Below, in pieces: positions 10,160 to 22,100 of a stretch of DNA of 64,000 nt. The DNA is from Smittia aterrima (Eukaryota; Arthropoda; Insecta; Diptera; Chironomidae): assembly GCA_033063855.1 (NCBI GenBank), contig CP093830.1, forward strand, positions 12,524,854-12,588,853, read 5' to 3'. The translations under genes were made by a program, and so were the position numbers. The stretch's first letter is position 1, and every line of letters starts with the position of its first letter. The notes under the pieces were generated by a model that worked only from the letters and a program-made list of their open reading frames with translations, did no database searches and had not been told where the DNA came from.

Positions 10160-13100
10160 TTATATATGCAAGGTGAGCGTATCATTCGAATTAACATTAT
10201 TTATAGGCTGATGAGTAGAAGCGCTGTTGCTGCTGTTGTTGTTGTTCGTGAATTGCGTTGACGAAGTCGAAGAAAGATTCTTCAAGTCAACCTTATTAAT
10301 GCACTTATCGAAGTCCTTGCTCGACTGCTGGCTTTTCCCTTCGATTGTGTTCTTATCTACATCAGAGTTTTGTGTTTTGTAAAGCGATTGTGAGCTGAGA
10401 ACCTTTGTAGTCTCGAACTCTCTCGCGTAATCGATCGGATTGATCAGAATCGACATGTGCGATCGATTCATGCCGCTCGGGCCGGCAAGATCTTGAATAG
10501 GATTCAGCTCAACATTTGAGCTACGAAGAGAACACGTAGAGTTCTTCAGTGGATTTGCATAGCGTCGGAAATTCTCCTCGTTCTGCAGATTATTCGACTT
10601 CTCTTCTTCATGACAACGAGTTGTATCAGTCACTGAGAGATCGATGTCTGATTGACGAGAACAAATCGGTTGATTTGAATTCCATAGACAGAAAGTCACA
10701 GAGCTTATGATAAATATTAATGTTCCAACGAGTACCACGAGGATGTAAGCTTCCTTCTCGATCGTCTCGCCATTTATTGCCGTCTGAACATTGCTCTCGA
10801 CTATTCCTTTCAAAGCGATTATCTCTGGATAATCAATTAAATAAGAATTTTGATTGTATAATGTCGGTCTCGATAAAAGCTGCTCCAATACTCCAACAAC
10901 CTTCGGCAGCACGGTGCCCGACTCATCATTGCATGACTGCGAAAGAAATGAATCGAGATTAAGTTATTAAAGTCATTAAGAGAAAGCTAATTGGCAATTT
11001 GCAATAAGTTAAACTTACAACGGTCACTTCAATTGTATCGTTCGTTCCCGACTTTATATCACAGATGATTATAATTGCTGAGCGAAAGAAGATTTTCTGC
11101 TCCACCAGACGTCCGCCGAGAATTGTACGGAGATTATGACAATAGCTCTCGGTCGACAATCCTTTTGAGATCTTAAACATATCCAACACAATGTTAATCC
11201 GCGAGCAATTCTCACTTAGCTCCGCTTGATTCGGCCAGCATTTCGTTGCTGTTGGATATTTCGGAGGCGATGTACGTAACGATTTGTCGAGTTTACGACA
11301 ATCACCTCGTTTAGCGCATGGCGGAGACAAGCAAGTCTCTTTCAAAGCCGGAACGCATACCTCATTATCATTGCATTCATGAACGGGGGAGCTTCCTTCG
11401 GCGACACAATTTGGTAATCCACACCACAGGTTGGAACATTTCGTCTCATTGTGTTCACCGCAAAGGCAAGAGTTGCACAAATTTGTTTCTAAGACATCGT
11501 CAGTAGAAAAGGAACATTTCGGCGGTGAGTTTGAAAGCACTGTTAAGTGGAATAGAATGAGAGAAAGAATGGTTAGTAAATTTGAACTATCACTCGACAC
11601 TAGACACAGCATAATAATGAAGCGGTGCTAATGAGTTGACTCTACTCACAAATTTCACATCGTTTTCCTCGTTTGTTGGGAGGGCAAACACATGAGAATG
11701 CAGCGATGCCATCAATGCACGTCGACCCTTCCGTGCATGGTTGAGATGCGCATTCGTTTATATTGATACGGCAGTCCGAGCCATCGAAGCCGTTAGAACA
11801 GACGCAGCGAAACCAATCGTCGCCGGACTCGCAGGTCGCATTGTTGTGGCAGGGACCTGATGCACATAAATCAGTTGAATCCTCTGCGCAGTTGTAAGAA
11901 AGGCAATCGTTAATCAATGTTTCACATAATGTGCCAGTGAAGCCGTCGGGACAGCGGCAATAAAAAGCGTTGATCATGTCCATGCATTCGCCATTTTGAC
12001 ATGGATTGTTGGCACACTCGTCAATGTTGGTCTCGCAATCGTGTCCAGTGAAGCCGGGCACGCAGTTGCATTGATAATCGTTCACTAGATCGACGCAAGT
12101 GGCGCCGTTTTTGCAGGGCAAACTTTCGCATTCATCAATATCTGGTTTGGTGGAGGAAAACACGGCGAGCGTGAGATGACGATAGAAGAGAAGAAATGAA
12201 ATGAAGGAGAAAAAAAAAAGTTGAAAAATTAAATATTTATAAAAGAAACAACAGATAAAAAAGTTCAATTCTTATTTACTTTGTTCGCATCGTTCACCAG
12301 AGAAACCTGGCGGGCATGCACACACGTAGTCAGTCTCAGTTTTTATCGATGACAAAGTGAAATTGTCGTTGACTGCAACAGTGCGCGCTGAAACTGGGGC
12401 TCCCATAGAGCTCATTCCACGATATTGCCTCGGCTTGTACTCAGGCTTCGTTGCATTCTTCATCGACGGTTCCTTGACAGTGCATGTCGCTCCATTCTTG
12501 CAAGGCAATGGCGCGCAAGGATGCTCAACGATTTCACAGCGAGCACCGGAGAGACCTTCGGGGCAAGTGCAACTGAACTGCTCGCCGCCTATATGATGAC
12601 ACGTACCGCCGAACAAGCACGGTTCGTGGGTTCCGCAGTAATTTAAATCTGAACATTTGTGAAGAGCCATTTTTTATTATTTTTCGACGGCGAAAGAAAA
12701 AGAGAGAGAGGAAAGGCAATCGTTAATTAAAAATCAAATTCTTGTTCAACAGATGATATCATTTCGCTTGAGAACGAAACAGTTTCATCTTCTTCGTCGT
12801 CGTCATGTGAGTTCGATTGCGTATGTGTCAGTGCAAATTTAATTTCATGATTTCATGCCGCTCAGCTCATTTAATGTTTGCACAAAAATATTTTTGTAAA
12901 ATCAATAGACAGAGGAGAGTGAGCGCTTGGGTACGGCTTGAGTATTTAGATCGATCGCAACTTGACTTTACCGACGGCATTTCATGAATCGTTGAATTTT
13001 TAATTTTTCTTCAACATCGAAACTTTAAAACTCAAAACTTCGATCGAGTTTTTAAATTTAATTACAACTCAACTCGCGAATCAATAAACATTTCTCGGCC

Positions 13101-16100
13101 TAATTGAATTCGCCTTTCGCTGCTTCGAATCAATAATTTTCACGATTTTTTATTTTTTTCGTAACAAGTGTTTTCCGCATCGACTGTAACTGTTTGAATC
13201 ATCATCCAACGGCAACTTTCACCCTCATTTGGAAATCGAGCAACATGTGAGCGAGATTTTTCATAAAATTTATGATGGAAGCATTAATTTTGCTCTATTG
13301 TCTGATGATGATCGAGGTTCGCATCATCATGTGAAATATTCTTGCGCACTTGGCTATCGAGTCATGTGTTGAAGAGTTGATCATTGATTTAAAGCTCAGA
13401 CCTCTAGGGACGAAAGAAATGACACAATGCCCTAAATACTCGACAAACAACTTCACCTCTCTTCCCCTTTCCCACTTGCACTTCACTCGAAAAACCGCAA
13501 CAGACAGAAAGTTTCATCTTTCAACTAACACGAGGGGTGAAAAATTGCTGATTGCGCACAATGGAATTGAAAATTAAACCGATATAAATAAACTATTACA
13601 CGATTAACTCGAGTAGGGAGGCGGTCTTTGCACATGCTCTCAATTTCCTGGTCATAAAATCAACACAGCAAATAATTTTCCCTCGGTTTAAAATTTGATC
13701 CGCAACAGAAATAACTGATTACGGTCGTGGAAATCATGTGTTAAATTACGTTAAAGCAGAAATTATGAATGCAAAGTGTGCGGCAGAGCGACGTTAATCT
13801 TCAAAGTTTATTAACGCACTTGTTTTTTTATCGAATAGTTTGAAAGTTAAACTAAACACTTGACACATGCTGTTTCCTACATGACTCGACATGAGATGAA
13901 GATCAAACAGATTTTGGTTTACTGACCTTTGTCACAGAGTATTCCACCCCAATTCTTATAGCAACGGCACTCCCATGGCTTTGTGCAGAAGCCGTTCTTG
14001 CATCCAGGATACGCCTGACATTCGTCGCACCTCGATCCTTTATAGCCGTTGCGGCATTGACAAACACCAGGCCTCTCGCACGTTCCATGTACGCATCCTT
14101 CCGGACAGGTTGGCTTATCGCAGTTCTCACCGCTCCATCCTGCTTGGCAGACCTTTTGCCCTTTACTGCCGCAGGTGTAATGACCAAAGAAGTCGTTACG
14201 AGGCTTGCACAACACAGTGCACGTTGAATTATAATAATGCTCATCACATATCACACGAATTTTATATCTAAGACGAGCATTTCTACTCGATTGATTATTA
14301 TCTAAGCTTATCCAATCGGATGGTGGTGAAATTGTTCCAGAGTACGCCACTTCCTCAATGATGGCTAGAGAAAGAGAGAAGAATACGATTAAGAAGTTTC
14401 CCTTTCGCTCAAGTAACTTAGACGAGCAATAAATCATAATTTTACGGTAATTACCTGGTGACGATGAATTCCTGTACATGTCCAATGCTTGGAGAATCAA
14501 CGAGAATGATTGCTGATGAGATTAAATTGGTGTTGGCGTTGGTTGTTTGGACGGAGGGAGAAAAAAAAACATAAAATAAGAAAAGAATGAAACATGAACG
14601 TAATGTTAAAATCAATTAACAATTGAGCTTGAACTAATTTGATTATCACGCTCAAATTTTGTCTGAAACGTCCAAATCAAAAAGAAACGATCCAAGCAAG
14701 AACATTAAAGTTAGTTCTTTTTTTTTTACTAAATTAGAATGTTTTCGAACCAAAACGAAAAATAATAAAAAGAGTTTTGTCGGTGGAAGAGTTTTATGGT
14801 CGTTAATTATAATCATTAGATGCGAGAACCATTTAAAGATCAAAAAGAAGAACTCACCGTCCAGCGAAATGTGAATGGCACAGTGATTGTGGCAAACTTC
14901 TGATCGCGAAGTTCGAAGCTCGATCCGCCGAGAGCCGTCGTCGTGCTCTCACCGAATGGGCATCCAAACGATTCGGCACCACCTGGAAATTCCTTAAGAC
15001 ACAGTCGAAAGGCTGTCGTGCACTTGGGACAGTCCGCAGTCTTTGATTTCTCTTTGTCGTTACTACCACAGCAATATCCATCTATAAGATGACTCTTGTC
15101 GTTTGAAATTTCCAGAATTTTGAGTTCAAAGGAGCCAGCGCCGTTTATCTTTTAAAATCAGAAGAAGAGAAGACAGAGATTAACGTTGGAGGTTTTGTGT
15201 TGATGACTTTTGTATATAAAGCGTTTGATTTTTATTCGTTCGCGGATTATGTATTAATTTAATTTAAAATTCAAGCGCTTCGTCGTTTGTTGTATCGATC
15301 ACGACCGATGAGACATCTTCAGAGACAGGCAGGTAGGTAGGATGTGTTTTTATAGTTTGACGATTGTTCGGCTATTAATTATCGAGTGATTAAAAAGAAG
15401 CAACAAGACTTGTCACACACGCGAGAGAAGCTGCAACTTTTTATTTTTATTTTAGATATTTGAATAGAGCGATGGCGATGCCGAAACGACCAGTGAAGCG
15501 ACTCATTATAAAATAAAGGAGGAATTCTGGTGAATTTCTTGGGAAATATCGGTTTTATACAAACACATACCGGTAGAGTCGCGTTGAGCTTAAAAGAATT
15601 TCACGTTGTTTAGTCTTAAACAAAACGCGACATGTTTTTACTTTTTTCTTCCATTTCGTTCTTGCGTCGTCGTGGACGATGCTGCGCTCTCTTTCAAATC
15701 CAACCGATCCGGGGACGGTTTTATATTTTATTTATTTTAATTAGGTGGGAACATGAAATTTAATTGGACGATTTTTTTTGAATATCTTAAGCATCGGTTT
15801 TTATATTTGGAAGTTTTTTTGTTTGTTTGTTTGCGACAGGAGAAAAGAATTCTTTGAGCTTTTATGTTAAATATTTCCACGAAAATAATTAGCTAGTTCG
15901 TCTCCCTCTCGTTAAAATGCCCTCGCAGCTTTGCTAAGTGAATTAATCTTGTCGACTTCGTTGACGACAAAATAAAACGCAAGCTGCAAAAGTTTTCTTA
16001 ATAAGCTGCGACGTTATCATCGTTAACCGTTTAAGAAGTGCTAACATGAAAATTTATTGAGTCTGATTTAATCTTCTGATTCATTTGAATATCTAGTTTA

Positions 16101-19100
16101 AAATAAACTTTTAAGACTGAGACGATATTTGAATTTCGTTTTCGCATGATGGCGTTTGAAGACCAAAATAAGAAAAGTAAAGCAAACTGTTTGACTTTTA
16201 TCAGATCGACCTATTTATCAATGGGACAACGAAAAATGAGAAAACGAAAAATGTCATTGACTGAAGGCACGCACATCTTTCGCTCTGGCTCGCCGACGAC
16301 GAAGACGACCACATCACAGTCGTTAAATAATGAGTCGCCTGTTTCGGGAAACGTTGATGTCTTTTCTTATTTCTCTTAATTTAATTTCAGTTCAGAACCG
16401 GTCACGCGGTTTGTTGAAGCATTGAGATTTATGGACTGTCCAGATGGCACTAAATTTTTCTTTGCCTTTCGTCGTTGTCGTCGTCGAACCCGAAAAACTG
16501 TTGAAAAAAGAAAAGAAAAATGTCGAAACAAGCCGCGACTTTAATTCTCTTTTTCTTCGATATCTCGGTCCTTTTCACAACTTTGTCCATCCGCTGATGC
16601 AACGAGCAAACGAAGGAATGTTCCATTTTTAGCAGGTTTCTCATCTCAAGAATCTTTCGGTGGTTTCTTTTTTTTTTGTTTCAATCTCACTCTGAGGTTT
16701 GTTATCTCATCGCCTTTTATTTTCATTTTTAAGTATTTTTCATCATCGACCGTGTGTGAACTGGTAGCATCGCTAAAAGATGTCATGCTGTTTAAGAATC
16801 TTTTTTATTTCATCTCGGAGCAGTTTGAATGGATGAGAGTGATTTTGTTTTGTTCGTGACCGCGAGCAGATCATCATCAACTCAAATTGATCGGTTTTAT
16901 TATTTGTTTCGCAAGAGATTGAGCGTGATTCACGAGAAAGAGCTTCGTCACTGAACAGTCTCGAGAATGCGTCATGACGTTTTAGAAATTCCAAAAAGAC
17001 TTCGCAATGATCTCCGCGAGCAAAGCAAAGACAATAAAATTCCACATCTTCATTTCTAATACCGTCCACTCGACTATCAGATAATCGACAGTTTAAGCTT
17101 GTCTCACTTCTCTTCCATTTCTTAATATTTATTTTATCGTTCAAAGTTAAAATATTGCGTTTTTTCGCTGTCGATTCCTTTGAAAGAATAAAGCGAATCA
17201 CGAGGAATAAAAATGTATAAAATTAAAAGAAAAAAAAAGTTTTTAACTTTAATGAGAGAATCGGGTGGAAGGAAATATTCATATTAGAGAATGAAAACCA
17301 GTTTGTTCATGTCTTCACGATACAGTGAGCGTCCAATGCTCGGAGAAAATTGCCTCTTTGCATGTTTTCTCGTGACCTGTGCAGGCTCAAATCGTGATTG
17401 CTTCGACGAGATTAGACTTAAACACTTTTAATTGTTTTTAGCGCCTTAATCTGCCGATAAAATCTCCACGATTCTGAGTTTTTTTTTGTACACCCGCTGC
17501 TTTGTATGCCCTTCTTTCCCTCAGGAGTCATTGTTGAAATATAACTTTATTAGGTGAGCTTTGTTAGACAAAAACTTGTGAAACTATTTCGCAGCGATAA
17601 GACGACTTTTTCTTCGAAAGATTGCGACGATAAATCAGAGCAAAAAAATGAAGCTCATGATTTTCCCAGCCCCTTTCTAAGCTCCTGTCGGACAAGCCTC
17701 GCTCATGTTCAATCGTTTTCGTTGAAACTTGTTTTGAAAGTTCATTTGAAATGCACTTGGCGTGATCCGATGAGAAACATTGCTCAACAATCCCCGAGTT
17801 CCGAGTCTCGACTGTATTTCGGCGTTGCTTCTCATTGTATTCCGTAAACGTTACTCGGTTCTTTTTCCTTTACTTTTTTTTATAAGATTCCACCGATTCG
17901 AAAAAAAATATTTAAAAAAACATCGAATCGAAAAAAAAGTTCACCACTACTTGTTGAGTTATTATTGCTTCGAACTGACTTTCAGTTCCTATGGATTTCG
18001 TTTAAATTAAATCGCAGTTTTTGTGATTTTCATTTCTCTCCGCTTAACTTTTTTTTCTGTTTCCTTTCGTGCGCCTCCTTAACGTCGATGCGATACATAA
18101 ACTCTCGCCTTAACTGCTATCGTTTTTTTTATTGCGGAAAGCTTCAAAACAACAGCTCAGACAGTCCATCCATCTCTCTCCCTTCAATCTATCGTGTTAG
18201 ACTTTTCAACGAATCCGCCAATTGGCTGTGAAAAAGAAATTTTTCATTCAACTCTTTAAGGAGCGAATGCGATAACGAAATGCAATATGATTTGTATCGC
18301 ATTCTTATTTATTGTTTTGTCAACATTATTATCAATTAATCTCTCTCCTTCCTCTTTCCTTCTTTTCCTCTTCTGTCTCGTTGCATCGTCGTCGTCGTCA
18401 ACAAACGAGCAATTTATGAAACAAAATGAAATGACACGATTAGTAATTGATAACTAGTTTATCAGGTTGTCGATGTAGAGAGAAATTTATTTCTCAAGCA
18501 TTAATATCAAATCGCAATGTTCTCACATAAAACTTATGTTGCTGACAGAGCTCTTAAGATCGCAGGCAACGAGAAGAATCATGCCCGCTGTCTTTAGGTC
18601 ACTGGTCGTTGCACATTACTTGAGCGAACATATCGCAGCAGACTCCTCAATAGCTTATCCATAGCTCCCTCTCTCTCCTTTCCCGTTCCACCGTCGAAAG
18701 ATTTATTGCAGTCGAACGAGAGGTTTAAGAAATCACCTTCTTTATAAGAGATACCTTATCTTTCATGTTCAAAAACAAAATTAAATGCAAAAAAATTATA
18801 TATTATTTTCCTTCTCTGCTGCAGCAGCGTTTTCCTCCTCTCGACTGCTGCTTGCCTTTTTATATATTTTTTTTTTCGTATTTTGAAGCGCTCTCATGAA
18901 GAATCAAAGAAACGATTCGGCCAAATCGTTGTTGTAAGAAACGAAGCGCAGAAAACGAAACAAAAACCAAACCGATTTCTGCTCTTAAAACATCATTTTA
19001 AAAGAAAAGACTCGTGCAATTTCATAAGATGAGCGATGCCTTATTGTTTTTTGCCTTCGCCTCGGTTGTTTTCGAGTGAAGAAATTTTTAATTTTAAATT

Positions 19101-22100
19101 CCGTTTTCTTTTGCGCTGCTGCGCCGAGAGAACGATTTTCAATTTTTGTGTCTGCTGATACCTTCCACTGCCTGTTAATATGATTTCATTATAGATGATC
19201 CGTGTTTATGAAAAACGAGAGGGAAGGAGGAGAGGAGGCTTACAAAAACAGCTTCAGAAAGAAACTTAGTGTTCGTTGTTTCTTCCACTCATTCGTTTGA
19301 AGTGTTCTTTCATATAATGAGTCAATTGGTGGTTTGTTAATTAATCTATTGTGCGGTGAACAAACAACAAAAAGTTCACTTCAAGAGAGTAATAGAGCAC
19401 TTGAGGATTCTCCTACTGCTGCTGCTACCTCCAAGTCGCTTAAGATTTCTTTCAACTCTAGTTTTTTTTGTTTTGTTTTGTTTTCAAGAAATGGTTTCTT
19501 TTATGATTAATAGAAGAGCAAATAAATTAATTGGATTCAAGAAAATGATTTAAAGTTATGTGCATGTTGTAGCAGAAGTTGCAGCAAAAAGTAAATGAAA
19601 TCAGAGTTGAAGTCGAAACATGAAAAGGCATCGGCAAAAGAGTTTTTCTTCCTCTTCTCCCGTTTAATAAAATCACATCGCATTTGCTTTCCACTCAACA
19701 TTTTATCAATGAAAATTGTTGAAAATGAGTCGAAAGCGGAGATCTGAAGGAGAGAGAGAAGGAAACAAAAACCAACAGACAACAAACAACATAATTCTGA
19801 CCTTAGGGCGATTTTCAGAGCTTTTATGGGAGAGAAATGAAGCAAAGAGCCCAAGGCATGTTGTTCAAGAAACAACACAACACAAGAGCAAGAGCTCGTC
19901 GGGGTCAGGAAGCCACAAGCTGAACAATATTTAAAGGGACTTAATGAAGCTTCGTAAATGATGTTACCAGCTTCCATCAAATCGATTTCTTTCCCACCGT
20001 CATCGTCAACTTGCTAATTCTTCAAAACGTCTCTCATGTGAAACTTACTTAGAACGAATAGATTTTTAATTAAGCCTCAGACTGCAGTCGTCGATGTTTC
20101 GCCCTAAATTACAATCATCGCATTGCAACCGTGGCGAGAAGGTAAGCGCAAGTAACAAAAAAGAGCTAAGTACGAGAGGTTAGAGTCCAAAGTTTTGCTA
20201 TTGTATAAAGTTTGTGTATAAATTTCATAAAACAACGTTATTGTCTTTTTTTATTCGCGCAGGAGGGCAGCGCAGAAGGGAAATATTTCATTGGAGCCCG
20301 AGAAGAAAAGAGAAAACTTCTCCTTGAGATCGAAGCTGCTGCTGTTGCTGCCTAAGAGGCTTCGTTTAATTTCTTTCATCAATAATCACCGATGTTCACT
20401 CTTCGACAGCGAGGAAAATGAAGGAGTTGAAGTTGAAGTGAATGTTGTAATGATCATCAGACAGAGAGAACTAAGAAGAAGATGAATAAACGAAGAGCAT
20501 TCCAACAAACGCACAATTCTGCTTTTTTAATTAATTAATTCGATTAATGATCTTTTTTTTATTTGCTCAATCGACGCTGCTACGTTATAATTTGTCTTTC
20601 CCTTTGTGATGTTATTTTTCGTTAGTTAGGCTCTTATGATTCGATTCTTTTTTTGTTGAATGGGAAGTTGGAGAAGGTGAAGAAGTAAAGTGGCTGAAGG
20701 GATTTCTCGTTTTCTGAGATTTCAGGTTCGAATCGATTGAAGGCGCGAGCAGACTTTAAATTAAGAAATGCATCGAATCCTTGGCCTGTTCAATACACAG
20801 GTCAGTGGCTATTAACGAAAACCCAAAAAAGAACTCTTTGGTATGTGAAGGCTCACATGAAGAATGTTTCTTTTTCCTCTCGGCGCGCTTGCCTCGAACT
20901 TCTCTTTATTGACGGGCTCTTTGCTTCTTCCCCGAAACGGAAAAAAGAAAGAAAGAAGTTTGAGAACTTCTTGTGAGTGTAAGTTTTTGTGTGCCTAATT
21001 CATTTAATATTATTCATGGCTCATTTTTTCGCTTCTAATTGGGAATCAAAGAAAAACAATTTCTTACTCAACTCCTCAAATCATTCTTGCCTCGCAGTCG
21101 AATTATCGTTCGACTTGCTGTGTTATACAAAAACTATACTTATGAGCTTCTCCATCTCCCCCCATTCGCCGTCATCTAACTAGACACAAACCTTTTGGAC
21201 CGGCGTGCCAGAGAAGAAAAGGAGATTTACGCTACATAATGAAATTGAAATCATAAGAAAACCATTAGACGATTGAATAGAAAAATTCAAATTTGATGGA
21301 ATGACTAAATAGTTTGTTGCCATTCAAGCGGTTCCTTCTTCTTCGTCTTCACCTTCTTGCTTTGTTCATCCACCAGCAATCAGAATAGACCGATTCGAAA
21401 TGTGTGCCCGTAGAATTAGAACTCTCTTGGTTGAATTCTATTAGCCGTGAAAAAAAAAGAACCGAAATATCTGAATTGAAACTCGCGCGGTGGTAATAAG
21501 CAGTTTAGAGAAGTAACAGACGTGGAATTACGTTAGGAAAAGAGAAGGAAAATTTATGGAAAAATACTAATTATCCGGTCGAGCGAGCTTATTAATTGAA
21601 TTTTATGTCGAATTTCCTATTGAACACATTTTTTCCGCTGCTCATTCAATTCTTCCTCAGAAGGCACAAAGCCAATGAAGTCAATGAATAAGAAGGGAAA
21701 AAAAACATTCTCTTGGTAATCTGGTTAAACATTAGACATGCCAAATAGGTAACAAATCGATTGATTTTGAATAAGGATAAATTTGAAATGTGTGCGCGCG
21801 GTGAAATGTAAAAACATGTTCATTACACTTTGCGCTTCCTATGGGAACACGATCGTTCACGACAAAGTCGCGAAGAGTCATTTGATATTTTTATATTTTT
21901 TTTCTCCTTGTCTCCACTCTTCTTGTCGATGCCTAATTAATTGAGTGACAATCGAATGGAACTCGAATCGGTGGGTTTGATTTTCTAGGATTACCGAGTC
22001 AAGAGTTGAGCGAGAAATCGAACAACGAAATGTTTGTCGAAAACGAAATTAATAATAACTAATAGAGAGATATACAATTTATGATTATTATTAGGAGAAC

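Noticed and set aside
14854..15081. 75-codon minus-strand frame in the Serrate MNNL exon
   Set aside because: It is a shifted reading of the real MNNL exon, whose true frame gives GYCCG and AFRLCLKEF.
16773..17201. 142-codon minus-strand frame in Serrate intron 1
   Set aside because: Starts at GTG, has no recognised domain and no splice sites that fit Serrate.
19537..19980. 147-codon minus-strand frame in Serrate intron 1
   Set aside because: Hydrophobic, Phe/Leu/Ser-rich product of AT-rich intronic DNA; no family likeness.
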